Shown: piece by piece, positions 1-8,450 of the stretch
How positions within the stretch are numbered: position 1 is the first letter of the stretch
Layout of the letters: the number at the start of each line of letters is the position of its first letter
NCBI RefSeq assembly: GCF_900116415.1
Contig: NZ_FPAP01000002.1
Location: 1,112,891-1,176,890, forward strand
Origin: Chryseobacterium formosense
GTDB taxonomy: Bacteria; Bacteroidota; Bacteroidia; Flavobacteriales; Weeksellaceae
Length of the DNA stretch: 64,000 bases
Reading direction: 5' to 3'
Notes under the pieces: generated by a model
What the model saw: the letters and a program-made list of their open reading frames with translations, nothing else
What the model was told of the DNA's origin: nothing
The model's database searches: none
Program-made: the position numbers and the translations under genes

Positions 1-50
1 AGAAGCAATGAATAATTGCTCAAATCAGGTTTATTTTTAAAGAATTTACA

Positions 51-1253
51 ATGCAGATTGATAAAAGAATTATTCCGCTCGCAATAGGCGGTTTGGGAAT
101 TGGGACAACGGAATTTACGATTATGGGATTGCTTCCCGATTTGGCAAGAAGTTTACAGATTAGTATTCCGGAAGCGGGACATCTGATTTCTGCATACGCT
201 TTTGGAGTTGTTGTAGGAGCACCAATTTTGATTGGATATTCGGTGAAATTTCCACCTAAAAAAGTGTTGATGGTATTAATGATGATTTTCACATTGTTTA
301 ATGGATTGTCTGCAATAGCTCCTGATTATAATTCGATGATGATTATTCGTTTCTTGTCAGGACTTCCACATGGAGCATTTTTCGGTGTGGGAACAGTGGT
401 TGCAACGAGAATGGCTTCAAAAGGGAAGGAGGCATTTTATATTTCCTTAATGTTTACGGGATTGACTGTGGCTAATTTGGCGATGGTTCCATTAGTGACT
501 TACATTGGTCATATGTTTCACTGGAGATGGTATTTTGCAATTGTTGCGGTGATTGGTTTATTTGCTTTGCTATTTTTAAAACTTTGGCTTCCCGCAATGG
601 AGGCAAATCAGGATACCCATTTCAAGGAAGAAATTAAATTTCTGAAGAGAAAACAGGCTTGGTTGGTTTTGGCGATAACAGCGATCGGTTTTGGAGGTTT
701 GTTTACATGGTTCAGTTATATCACGCCATTAATGACCGTTATTTCGGGAATTGCAGAAAGCAGCATGGCATATGTAATGATTCTTGCCGGAGCCGGAATG
801 GTAGTCGGAAATCTTGTCGGAGGATATTTATCTGACCGATTAAGTCCGGAAAAAACCTGTATTTTATTGCTTGCATTAATGATGGTTTCTTTATCCGGCG
901 TATTTTTTCTTTCAGAATATCAGTATATTTCTTTAGGATTAACCTTTATCTGCGGTGCGTTATCAATGTCCGTTGCAGCTCCGATTAATATCATGATGAT
1001 GAAAGCAGCACCGAAAAGTGAAATGATGGCGGCTGCGTTTATGCAGGCTGCATTTAATATTGCCAATGCAATGGGAGCATTTCTCGGAGGAATTCCTTTG
1101 GAAAACGGATTTTCATATAATTATCCTTCGTTGGTCGGAGTTTTTATGACATTGATCGGATTGGTCATAAGCATTCGATACATGTTCCTTTATCGTTCTG
1201 CACAACCTGTGGAAAAAGAAGTTGCTGTGGAATGTGTCCCTTGTGATAAATAA
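51..1253 (+). CDS. MFS transporter, DHA1-type drug/metabolite exporter
   Basis: A 400-residue polytopic inner-membrane protein with about 12 hydrophobic segments, the usual size of the DHA1 (AraJ/PbuE-like) branch of the major facilitator superfamily. The loop motif GYLSDRLSPEK near residues 257-267 matches the MFS G-x-x-x-D-R signature. The first helix reads GGLGIGTTEFTIMGLLPD, typical of AraJ/sugar-efflux-like proteins with the T-E-F motif. It should use the proton gradient to export a small molecule; the substrate cannot be read from sequence. The gene stands alone and is followed 1 bp later by a strong hairpin. The extreme C-terminus carries two cysteines (VECVPCDK), an unusual tail. Family assignment is secure, substrate unknown. 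Confidence 0.9.
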   Translation: MQIDKRIIPLAIGGLGIGTTEFTIMGLLPDLARSLQISIPEAGHLISAYAFGVVVGAPILIGYSVKFPPKKVLMVLMMIFTLFNGLSAIAPDYNSMMIIRFLSGLPHGAFFGVGTVVATRMASKGKEAFYISLMFTGLTVANLAMVPLVTYIGHMFHWRWYFAIVAVIGLFALLFLKLWLPAMEANQDTHFKEEIKFLKRKQAWLVLAITAIGFGGLFTWFSYITPLMTVISGIAESSMAYVMILAGAGMVVGNLVGGYLSDRLSPEKTCILLLALMMVSLSGVFFLSEYQYISLGLTFICGALSMSVAAPINIMMMKAAPKSEMMAAAFMQAAFNIANAMGAFLGGIPLENGFSYNYPSLVGVFMTLIGLVISIRYMFLYRSAQPVEKEVAVECVPCDK

Positions 1254-1284
1254 AAAAAGAGAAGCAATTTTGCTTCTCTTTTTT
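1254..1284. terminator. Bidirectional intrinsic terminator
   Basis: A perfect stem AAGAGAAGCAA / TTGCTTCTCTT with a two-base loop, A-run on the left and T-run on the right. It separates the convergent MFS and STAS/SEC14 genes and can end transcription from both sides. Confidence 0.85.
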
Positions 1285-1289
1285 GCTAA

Positions 1290-1670
1290 CTAACTTTCGA
1301 CTTCGTTACCGTTTTCACACCAGTACAAAGCATTATAAAGATTTTCTTTTGGAAAGGATTTAAATTCTCCGGGCATTAAAACACTGAAAATATCAGTAAA
1401 ATTCTGTACGCCTTCTTTATCCGTTACAATGGCGCACCGGTTCCATTTTGAAAGATTTTTTAAACCTAAAAGAGCGTCCTGAAGCCATGCTCCCATTGTG
1501 AAATTGCTTAAATCTGTATCTAAATAAAGGAGGTAATTCAGTTCATCAAATTGTTCGACTTTGCTTTTGACGTATGGAATAACTAGATTTTCAAAATCTT
1601 CTTTCGTTATATCACCTGCTGCATTGAAAGCAGCCACATTTTCCGGAGCGTCATTAATAATCGTTATCAT
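1290..1670 (-). CDS. STAS/SEC14 domain-containing protein
   Basis: A 126-residue cytosolic protein without signal peptide, resembling the SpoIIAA-like STAS/SEC14 family (former DUF3478). Visible family features are the N-terminal beta strand with acidic patch, the central segment FDELNYLLYLDTDLSNFTMGA (D-rich) and the helix W-x-R-C-A-I-V-T-D followed by a C-terminal F-P-x-x-x-x-x-A-L-x-W. Such proteins are small lipid- or anti-sigma-factor-like binding folds of unclear role. The gene is convergent with the MFS gene and monocistronic. Family call is fairly sure, function unknown. Confidence 0.75.
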   Translation of the reverse strand: MITIINDAPENVAAFNAAGDITKEDFENLVIPYVKSKVEQFDELNYLLYLDTDLSNFTMGAWLQDALLGLKNLSKWNRCAIVTDKEGVQNFTDIFSVLMPGEFKSFPKENLYNALYWCENGNEVES

Positions 1671-1781
1671 AATTTATATTTTAAATGGTTTTGGTGAGAT
1701 TAATTGATCAATAATTAAACCATAAATGTAGAAATGCTGTATTAAAGGCGCAATTCTTGATGAGATTTTGAAAAATAATCT

Positions 1782-2987
1782 ATGGACCTGAAATCTAACG
1801 AACCTTTCTGGCTTTTGAAAAATGGGTTGGTAGCTTCCTATCCCTCGCTTAAAAATGATGAAGAATGTGATGTTCTTATTATCGGTGGCGGAATTACCGG
1901 CAGTTTAATTGCCCATCAAATGATAAAAGACGGATATCAAACAATTTTAATTGATAAAAGGGAAGTCTGCAACGGAAGCACTTCAGCAACTACTTCAATG
2001 TTGCAGTATGAGATTGATGTTCCGCTTTATAAATTAATTGAAATGATTGGCGAAAAAGGTGCGGTAGAAAGTTATAAAGCCTGTTCAAAATCCATTGACC
2101 AAATAGCCAAACTCACCAAAGAAATAAAATCACGTTCAGGTTTTAAAAGGAAACAGTCACTGTATTTCGCTTCAAAAAAGAAAGATGCCATCTGGCTTGA
2201 AAAAGAATATGAAGCCAGAAAAAAAGCCGGATTTGATGTGGCTTGGCTGGGAACTGAAGAGATTGAGGAAAAATTCAGTTTTCAGAACACCTATGGCGGA
2301 ATTTTATCGAAACATGGCGCAAGTATCGATGCCTTTAAATTTGCGCATGAATTACTGAGATTTAACGTTAATAAGGGATTAAAGATTTTTGATAAAACAG
2401 AAATGAAATCCGTGAAATATCTTCGTGATCATAATTTGGCTTTAACAACTGATGGCTTTAATATTAAAGCAAAAAAAATTATTTACTGTATCGGCTATGA
2501 AAGTAAAATGCTCATTAAGGAAAACTTTGTCAACCTGAAAAGTACTTATGCGATTGTTTCTGAAATTGATAAAGATAAGTTTAAAAATATTGAACATACT
2601 CTCGTCTGGAATACCGATGATCCTTACATTTATATGCGGTCAACCGATGATGAAAGACTTTTGATTGGCGGTGGAGATGAAGATTTCTACGATCCCGAAA
2701 AGCGTGATTCTGTGTTGGATAAAAAAGAAAAAGAAATTCGCCGACATTTAAAGAGAATACAGCCTGATTATCATTTTTATACCGATTTTATCTGGGCAGG
2801 AACTTTTGGTGAAACAAAAGACGGATTGCCTTACATAGGAACACATGATCAATTTAAAAACTCCTATTTTGTTTTAGGGTTTGGCGGAAACGGAATTACT
2901 TTCTCGGTTACCGGAATGGAAATGGCTTCCGCATTTATGAAAAATGAAACGCATAAGCTTTCTGAATATTTTAAATTTGGCAGATGA
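1782..2987 (+). CDS. NAD(P)/FAD-dependent oxidoreductase, DAO family
   Basis: A 401-residue flavoprotein of the D-amino-acid oxidase/glycine oxidase superfamily (Pfam DAO). The dinucleotide-binding motif DVLIIGGGITGSLIAHQM (GxGxxG) lies at about residues 29-46, followed by the acidic strand end ILIDKRE. The C-terminal GFGGNGITFSVTGMEMA is the second FAD-contacting motif of the family. It is cytosolic, without signal peptide. It should oxidise an amine or amino-acid-like substrate using FAD; substrate unknown. ATG start with no in-frame alternative upstream. Stands alone, followed by a perfect 14-bp inverted repeat. Confidence 0.85.
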   Translation: MDLKSNEPFWLLKNGLVASYPSLKNDEECDVLIIGGGITGSLIAHQMIKDGYQTILIDKREVCNGSTSATTSMLQYEIDVPLYKLIEMIGEKGAVESYKACSKSIDQIAKLTKEIKSRSGFKRKQSLYFASKKKDAIWLEKEYEARKKAGFDVAWLGTEEIEEKFSFQNTYGGILSKHGASIDAFKFAHELLRFNVNKGLKIFDKTEMKSVKYLRDHNLALTTDGFNIKAKKIIYCIGYESKMLIKENFVNLKSTYAIVSEIDKDKFKNIEHTLVWNTDDPYIYMRSTDDERLLIGGGDEDFYDPEKRDSVLDKKEKEIRRHLKRIQPDYHFYTDFIWAGTFGETKDGLPYIGTHDQFKNSYFVLGFGGNGITFSVTGMEMASAFMKNETHKLSEYFKFGR

Positions 2988-3026
2988 TGTAAATTTTATT
3001 TTTTGAAGATCAATATAAATTGAAAA

Positions 3027-3057
3027 GTTTCGGGCTCGGCGAAGCCGAGCCCGAAAC
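3027..3057. terminator. Perfect 14-bp GC-rich hairpin downstream of the oxidoreductase
   Basis: GTTTCGGGCTCGGC, a GAA loop, then the exact reverse complement. It is far more GC-rich than its surroundings. No clear T-run follows (AAATAAAC), so it may be a transcription-end stabilising hairpin or a dispersed palindromic repeat rather than a classical terminator. Confidence 0.6.
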
Positions 3058-3202
3058 AAAATAAACAATAATAACATTCACATCATCCAAAGGGATTTTT
3101 AATCATATGTGGAACTGGTGTTTGAGACCAATTCTTTTATTTATTATTGATAGGACTTCATCCTATCCTCTAAAAGACCGTCCTTTCAGGACTATGGATT
3201 TT

Positions 3203-3254
3203 AAATCTTGAATCTTGAATCTTGAATCTCGAATTTCAAATCTCAAATTCAAAA
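3203..3254. repeat. Heptameric tandem repeat (AATCTTG / AATCTCG)
   Basis: Low-complexity tract built from a 7-bp unit: AATCTTG three times, then AATCTCG and degenerate units (AATTTCA, AATCTCA, AATTCAA). It ends over the stop of the VWA gene. A tract with the same period and related units lies on the other side of that gene. Confidence 0.7.
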
Positions 3255-4439
3255 CGCGTATCCATTTTTCTTTGCAATCTCGGCAATCGATTTTTCAATC
3301 GCTTTTCCCAAATCATCAGAATCTGAATTGCCACGTTTTTTGGTTTCAACATTAATGAATTCCTGGCGTTTTTTTGCTAAAACCTCAATTTCTTTCTGAA
3401 TTTTTTCCCGGTCTGCAGATTTTTGAGCCACAATTTTTGTGATTTCGGCTTTGCTTTTTCCTTTTAATTCTGAAGGCAGTTCTTCTTCTTTCATCGATGA
3501 AATGTAAGCTTTATCTTTTTCAATTCTGTCTACCAAGTCCCAATGGTCATTTTTGTAAGCATTTTTCTTTGATTTGCTCACGGCTCTTTCCACTGCATTT
3601 GAAGCTGATAACGATTCCGCATTAACATCCTGAACTGCCTGTTTGTTTTTCATTTCAGAACCTCGGTTTCCGTAAGAAATATAAGTATTATTCAATTGGG
3701 AATTGTACTGTGAAATCTTTACGTCATAAGGCGTTTCAATGTAAATTACCTTTTGGTCGCTGTCGATATTAAAGAATTTTCCGTCTCCTAAAGTCGCTCC
3801 GGTTTGCCAATGCGACTGAATTCCTTCCTCACGACTTCCGCAGAAAATCGTATTGGTGTAAATGTTTTTGGTTTTAGCTTTAGAAATCACATCTTTATAA
3901 CCTATTCTTCCCTGATCAAAAGGTTCGTTTCCGGCAATGTAAATCAGTTTCATGCTTTTTTCGTTTCCGTCCCATTTCAGATTGGTGGATGCATCACGAA
4001 TGACCGCTCCGCAATATTCATTTCCGCCATTGGTTTTTAAAGCGAACAGTTTTTCCGAAACCAAATCCAAATCTTGTGTAAGCGGAGTAACCTGTCTGAT
4101 GTAATTTTCATCCTGCAATCCATCATTTCCGTATTCATACAGAGCAATTTCCACTTGTGGCGATTTTCCGTTGTATTTTAAAGTCGTTAGAGTATTAACG
4201 ATATTCCACAATCTCGATTTTGCCTGATCAATCAGTCCGTCCATACTGTTGGAAGTGTCCAAAAGCAAGGCAACCTGAATTTTATTATCCTTTGAAACCT
4301 CCATTGGTTTTTCGGAAACATTGCTTTCAAGAATTTGTCTTTCGTCTGTATTTTTGCTACAGCGAATTCCTGAAGTTTTTTCTGCGCTTAAAAATGCTGC
4401 AATACTTAAGCTAACTGTAATTAATTTTAAGGTGTTCAT
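3249..4439 (-). CDS. Secreted VWA (von Willebrand factor A) domain protein
   Basis: A 396-residue exported protein. The N-terminus MNTLKLITVSLSIAAFLSA is a signal peptide; Cys27 is not in a good lipobox. The VWA fold starts at IQVALLLDTSNSMDG with the MIDAS metal-binding motif D61-x-S63-x-S65, and continues to about residue 230 (LKLIYIAGNEPFDQG, IYTNTIFCGSREEGI). The C-terminal 120 residues are lysine/glutamate-rich and likely coiled coil. It probably mediates metal-dependent protein contacts in the periplasm or at the cell surface. It lies 148 bp downstream of the DUF4139 gene on the same strand, and both flanking gaps hold heptamer repeats. It may be cotranscribed with the LytTR-controlled DUF4139 gene (inference). 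Confidence 0.8.
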   Translation of the reverse strand: MNTLKLITVSLSIAAFLSAEKTSGIRCSKNTDERQILESNVSEKPMEVSKDNKIQVALLLDTSNSMDGLIDQAKSRLWNIVNTLTTLKYNGKSPQVEIALYEYGNDGLQDENYIRQVTPLTQDLDLVSEKLFALKTNGGNEYCGAVIRDASTNLKWDGNEKSMKLIYIAGNEPFDQGRIGYKDVISKAKTKNIYTNTIFCGSREEGIQSHWQTGATLGDGKFFNIDSDQKVIYIETPYDVKISQYNSQLNNTYISYGNRGSEMKNKQAVQDVNAESLSASNAVERAVSKSKKNAYKNDHWDLVDRIEKDKAYISSMKEEELPSELKGKSKAEITKIVAQKSADREKIQKEIEVLAKKRQEFINVETKKRGNSDSDDLGKAIEKSIAEIAKKNGYAF

Positions 4440-4470
4440 ATTGTTTTGTTTTAATGATTTTTATTTTTTG

Positions 4471-4587
4471 TTACGAGTTACGAGTTACGAGTTACGAGAT
4501 TCGTGTCATCACTTAATTTTAAATCCCGAACCTCGAATCTCGAATCTCGAATCTCACATCCCGGAACCCGAACCTCGTATCCCGAAA
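4471..4587. repeat. Heptameric repeats (GTTACGA x4; CTCGAAT x3) between VWA and DUF4139 genes
   Basis: Two tracts: GTTACGA repeated four times at 4470-4499, and CTCGAAT-type units (CTCGAAT three times, then CCGAACC and related) at 4528-4587. Period is 7 bp throughout. These fill the gap between the two genes and reach to the DUF4139 stop codon. Confidence 0.7.
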
Positions 4588-6183
4588 TTACCTGCTGTAA
4601 TACTGGATCTGCACTTCTTTAGGATACTTCAATTCATAAGAGAAGTTGATTTTTTCTGATGCTCCGCTGGAAATTTTTCTGTTCCAAAGAATGCTTCCGG
4701 TTTTTGCATCAAACTTTCCGTTTCCGATATCTAATGTTTTGACTGTGATTTTCTGATTTTCGCTTAATGGAATCTGGTCTAAAATTTCCAGTTCGATATT
4801 TTCTTTCGTATTATTTCTGATGGATATTTCGTAAGATTCGGTTTCTAACTTATTTGAGCTGAGTGATTTTTGAGCGGTTTTATCTTCTATTTTAATGCGT
4901 TTTACCACAATTCTTTCATCAATGCCAAGTGAAATCGGGAATTCATCTTTTACATAATTGCTTGTGATATTGGTTTTGCCGATATAATTGTCTTCAAAAT
5001 AAATATTCGCTTCACCTGAAATAAGATTTAAATTCTGCCAGTTTTTAACAAAAGCCATTAAGAAAACCTGATTGTTCAACTTCGGAACGGTGTGATATTT
5101 ATATGTAGATTCTACATTTTTCTTATCTAAAATCACATATTGCTCTTTTTCCTGACTTAGAATGGTTTGATTATAATTTAATTCATACAAAATATTCATC
5201 TGATTATCTGAGACTGTTGCTACAGGAATCTGACTTGGTGCTGCAACTTCTTCTCTCATCTGATAAGAATTAGACATTTCAGCTTTTGCTTTTTGCATAT
5301 ATCCAACTTTCACATCTTCATTATTGTAAGCGGTATATTCTGCAACGTAAAGTGGCGATAAAATCGGACGGTTTTGATTGTAAGAAGGTCTGTAAGTGGA
5401 GACAAAAAGTTTTACGTTGTTCCAGTCTTGTCCTGTTTTCTGATAAATTTTCCCTTTATATACAATCTCCAATGGTTTTTTCGTAGACTGCGCTCGCAAA
5501 TCATAAGACGGAACCCATCCTGCATTGGAAACGATGTAGCTCACTCCGAGATTCAAATTCATTTCATTTTCGGCAAGAATTTCAAGAATTAGCTCTTTTC
5601 TGTTGCTGTTTTTGTGGGTTTGTTCTTCAGAGAATTGTTTGTTGATTTTAGCAATACTTTCATCCAAGACAGATTTTTGTTCGTTCAAAAGAAAAACCTG
5701 ATTATCAATTTCCAGCATTCTTTTTCTGTAAAATTCTGTCAGTTTAATTAACTGTTCCTGCGGAGTCGATTTATCGTTGGTTGAAACTTTAAGATTATCA
5801 TTAATGATATTTTGTTCGCCCGTCAGATTTTTAATCTGAATATTTAGTAAATTCACCTGTCTCTGAAATTTTTTTCTTTCATCATCTAATTTCTTTTCTC
5901 CTTCGGTCAGTTCATCATTTTTAAGAAAATTACTTTGTGGAGTGATCGATAAAAGCGTTGTGTTTTTTTCAAGATTTATTTTGTAGGTGTTTTCATCCAA
6001 ATCATTCGGAAGATTGATGATTTTGACGGTGTTTCTTCCTTTTTGAAGATTTACATTCGTGCTTCCGAAAACTTTGGCTCCCTGCAAAAATACAGTTGCC
6101 TGTTTCACATCGATTTCTTTTTTAATTTCCTGAGATTTAAAAAACGAAAGCGAAAAAATGAGGATTAAAATGGAGTGTCGCAT
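4588..6183 (-). CDS. DUF4139 (mucoidy inhibitor MuiA-like) domain protein
   Basis: A 531-residue exported protein. MRHSILILIFSLSFFKSQ is a signal peptide. The region from about residue 25 to 120 (VKQATVFLQGAKVFGS) is the DUF4140 N-terminal domain, followed by a coiled-coil segment rich in K/E/Q (about 75-200) and the C-terminal DUF4139 beta-rich domain (ILAENEMNLNLGVSYIVSNAGWVPSYDLRA onward). DUF4139/MuiA proteins are widespread cell-envelope proteins of unknown biochemical role. Upstream, at 6243-6271, lies a two-repeat site shared with two neighbouring genes, placed 28 bp from a TAATTTTA -7-like box. This suggests control by the LytTR regulator encoded at 10972. Confidence 0.85.
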   Translation of the reverse strand: MRHSILILIFSLSFFKSQEIKKEIDVKQATVFLQGAKVFGSTNVNLQKGRNTVKIINLPNDLDENTYKINLEKNTTLLSITPQSNFLKNDELTEGEKKLDDERKKFQRQVNLLNIQIKNLTGEQNIINDNLKVSTNDKSTPQEQLIKLTEFYRKRMLEIDNQVFLLNEQKSVLDESIAKINKQFSEEQTHKNSNRKELILEILAENEMNLNLGVSYIVSNAGWVPSYDLRAQSTKKPLEIVYKGKIYQKTGQDWNNVKLFVSTYRPSYNQNRPILSPLYVAEYTAYNNEDVKVGYMQKAKAEMSNSYQMREEVAAPSQIPVATVSDNQMNILYELNYNQTILSQEKEQYVILDKKNVESTYKYHTVPKLNNQVFLMAFVKNWQNLNLISGEANIYFEDNYIGKTNITSNYVKDEFPISLGIDERIVVKRIKIEDKTAQKSLSSNKLETESYEISIRNNTKENIELEILDQIPLSENQKITVKTLDIGNGKFDAKTGSILWNRKISSGASEKINFSYELKYPKEVQIQYYSR

Positions 6184-6206
6184 TGTTTATTATTTAAAGT
6201 TCTACA

Positions 6207-6271
6207 GTAAAATTACCCTGATTTTAAACCGGAACTTTGAAGACTTGGTGAACAGAGGTTTTCACTTGGTG
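6207..6271 (-). promoter_or_regulatory. Putative LytTR site 1 and promoter of the DUF4139 gene
   Basis: Plus-strand direct repeats ACTTGGTG at 6243-6250 and 6264-6271, 21 bp start to start (two helical turns), the layout of LytTR-family binding sites. On the minus strand GTAATTTTAC (6207-6216) supplies a -7-like TAATTTTA 28 bp downstream of the proximal repeat. Spacing and flanking bases match site 2 exactly (27 bp between GTAATTTTAC and the repeat). The -7 box is weak (A instead of the final G), as expected of an activator-dependent promoter. Confidence 0.65.
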
Positions 6272-6323
6272 GAAGTTTTTTAGAACAAAAAAAGACAGTC
6301 ATTTCTGACTGCCTCTGTAGGAT

Positions 6324-6469
6324 TTTTTACCGCAAAAGAAACAAAAGATCGATTCAGTTTGAGCTATTCAAAAGTTTGCAAAATCATCATTAATTGATAG
6401 AATTCTACATTTTGTCAACTTTTGAAATCTTTTTCTCAATAATTTCTTTTGATTCTTTTGCGGTAAAAA
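6324..6469. repeat. 146-bp long imperfect palindrome, MITE-like
   Basis: Terminal inverted repeats of 24 bp with one mismatch: TTTTTACCGCAAAAGAAACA.. at 6324-6347 and its complement at 6446-6469. Nested inside are 18-bp arms (6367-6384 and 6409-6426, two mismatches) and a central ATCATTAATTGAT palindrome. The whole gap between the SIMPL stop codon (6481) and LytTR site 1 can therefore fold into one long hairpin. No ORF is inside. It could be a miniature inverted-repeat element or a bulky intergenic palindrome. Confidence 0.65.
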
Positions 6470-6480
6470 TTTATGCAGCA

Positions 6481-7155
6481 TCAAAGAATCTCGTATTTTG
6501 TTTTAATGCTGTATTTCAGCTTGATATTTTCAATGTTGTCGAAAGAATAATCCAGACTTTGGTCGGCTGCTTCCAGTTGCACATTGGCCATTTTGCTTCT
6601 GTAAGCTACAGGAAGCACAGAATCGCTCATGTAATCTTCAATTTCTAGAATTTCGAGCGGTGTTCCGGTTTTTTTGCCAATACTTTCCAGAAGGTAATCT
6701 GCTTTTTCTTTTGCGGCTTTCAACGCATTGATTTTTACCGTTTTTCTGAAATCTGCAATTTTTGTGTTTTTAATTTCAGCAATATTCAGATTGCTTACCC
6801 ATTTTTGATTCAGTTCTTCAAAAAGCTTACTCACATTGGTTTTTGCATTGACTTTAAACTGAAAACTCTTGGTAAACGTGGTTGTTTTCGAATACAAATT
6901 CTGGTACATCGACTTAAATTTGATGTCTTCGTTTTTTACACTGTTATTTTTCAGGGTTTCAAACAAAAGCTTTTCGCTGTCTGCCAATTGATTTTTGTTA
7001 TCGGCTTTTATTCCGATGTTAAAGATGATTTCATCCGGTTCTACTTCCATTTCGGCAACTCCGGTTACTTCAATGGCGTTTTTCTTAATTTCCTGCGCAT
7101 TCACCAAACTTCCTGCTGCAAAAATTCCTACTAATAAAAGGTGTTTCAATTTCAT
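6481..7155 (-). CDS. SIMPL domain-containing periplasmic protein (DUF541)
   Basis: A 224-residue protein with signal peptide MKLKHLLLVGIFAAGSLVNA. The mature part matches the SIMPL/DUF541 family: N-terminal strand IEVTGVAEMEVEPDEIIFNI with the characteristic G-x-A-x-x-x-x-P-D motif, central helices, and a C-terminal A-L-K-A-A-K-E-K-A-D-x-L segment followed by a beta region. Members are periplasmic or outer-membrane-associated envelope proteins of poorly known function. Its promoter carries the second copy of the LytTR-type direct repeat, 112-140 bp upstream, so it should respond with the DUF4139 gene. Confidence 0.85.
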   Translation of the reverse strand: MKLKHLLLVGIFAAGSLVNAQEIKKNAIEVTGVAEMEVEPDEIIFNIGIKADNKNQLADSEKLLFETLKNNSVKNEDIKFKSMYQNLYSKTTTFTKSFQFKVNAKTNVSKLFEELNQKWVSNLNIAEIKNTKIADFRKTVKINALKAAKEKADYLLESIGKKTGTPLEILEIEDYMSDSVLPVAYRSKMANVQLEAADQSLDYSFDNIENIKLKYSIKTKYEIL

Positions 7156-7230
7156 AATGTAAATATTTATTGTTTTTGTTTGTCTTCAATCGCTTTTGCG
7201 ATTTCATCATGTTTATTTTAAATTTCTAAA

Positions 7231-7295
7231 GTAAAATTACTGCGATTAGAAACCGAATTTTTGTAAACTTGGTAAACTTGGGTTTTCACTTGGTG
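7231..7295 (-). promoter_or_regulatory. Putative LytTR site 2 and promoter of the SIMPL gene
   Basis: Direct repeats ACTTGGTA (7267-7274) and ACTTGGTG (7288-7295), 21 bp start to start, followed on the minus strand by GTAATTTTAC (7231-7240) at the same 27-bp distance as in site 1. The stretch on the gene side is also conserved with site 1 (TAGAAnTTTAAA). The conserved block covers operator and promoter together. Confidence 0.65.
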
Positions 7296-7303
7296 GAAGA
7301 AGA

Positions 7304-8440
7304 TTAATCTACCAAAATGTGAAATCTATCCTGCAATGCATTCATTTTTTCATACTGAACAGGTTTAGCATGAATGGTCTGATTCTTAAAAGTAAAAGTA
7401 ATAGAATTGTCTTTGTTTCTGATCACGAAATGTTTGGAAATATGATGATTATAATCTTTGAGTATAATTTGGCTGTCAAAAGAAACATCATAATGAAATA
7501 CAGTCATCTTTTCCGAAGATTTTTCCATCAAAATCAAATATTGGTCTTTATGGAAGAATAAATATTGAAACGGACTTTCTAAAGCCGTCACTTCATAAGC
7601 CTCATTGAATTGCATTAAATTCTTTTCTTCTTCTGTATTGAAATAAGGTAGTCCTATTTTAATGAATATAATTCCGGCAATTAAAATTTTAAAAAATGTT
7701 TTATAAGGCAATATTGAATTTTGGTCTAAAAAAGTTCTTTTCGGAAGCTGAATTATTCTAATGATTAATTTCCATCCGTTTTCTCTTACCAGAAAAACAC
7801 TCATTAAAAGTAAAATCAGCGAAAAAAACTTCACAGAAATATCAAAGCTGATATTGATAATTAATATCTGAGTAAAACTGATCATCGCCAATAATAATCC
7901 TAAAAACCGGGAACGTCTGAGCAACAATAAAATTCCTGAAAAAAGTTCAACAGAACCCATAATCATATTGTAGATTTTGGAAGTTCCAATCGTGCTCCAG
8001 AATAAAATATCTTTATCTAAATTCCCAAATCTTGTAAAAAGAATATTAGGTTCCGGTTCTGGAAACTGAGCTTTGAAGATTTTATCGAAGCCGTATTTAA
8101 TCAGAATAATGGAAATGTAAAAAATACAAACATATTCTGTGATTATTAAAAATCTTTTAGTCTTTTTCTGGTTAATAATGAAACTGAAAATTACCGAAGA
8201 GAATAATAAGATGATGATTAAAACCAACATCGAATAACTATCCGAACTGTAATCTATGCGAGTGTTTTTTTTCTTTAGAAAAAATTCTAAAACAAGTTGA
8301 GTAAAATCTCCAAATATAAAATGCGTAATTTTCAATTGAAAATCATTCAAAAAACTCAATGGAAAAAACAGAATAAACTGAAGAAAAAAAGTACCTGAAA
8401 AAATAACTGATTTTCTCAAAAACACGGATTTGAATTCCAC
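7304..8440 (-). CDS. DoxX-like multi-spanning membrane protein
   Basis: About 378 residues with 7-8 predicted membrane segments and a soluble C-terminal domain of about 100 residues. The central part (K-Y-G-F-D-K-I-F near the middle, then G-x-x-E-L-x-x-G-I-L-L-L-L-R-R) resembles the DoxX/DoxD-like membrane fold seen in many flavobacterial proteins. An ATG at 8536 in the same frame would overlap the upstream gene by 86 bp; a GTG at 8440, 10 nt after the upstream stop, avoids the overlap and gives a normal hydrophobic N-terminus, so I chose it. Likely translationally coupled to the 8451 gene and thus in the LytTR-controlled unit. Function unknown. Confidence 0.65.
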   Translation of the reverse strand: MEFKSVFLRKSVIFSGTFFLQFILFFPLSFLNDFQLKITHFIFGDFTQLVLEFFLKKKNTRIDYSSDSYSMLVLIIILLFSSVIFSFIINQKKTKRFLIITEYVCIFYISIILIKYGFDKIFKAQFPEPEPNILFTRFGNLDKDILFWSTIGTSKIYNMIMGSVELFSGILLLLRRSRFLGLLLAMISFTQILIINISFDISVKFFSLILLLMSVFLVRENGWKLIIRIIQLPKRTFLDQNSILPYKTFFKILIAGIIFIKIGLPYFNTEEEKNLMQFNEAYEVTALESPFQYLFFHKDQYLILMEKSSEKMTVFHYDVSFDSQIILKDYNHHISKHFVIRNKDNSITFTFKNQTIHAKPVQYEKMNALQDRFHILVD

Positions 8441-8450
8441 AAAAATATTT

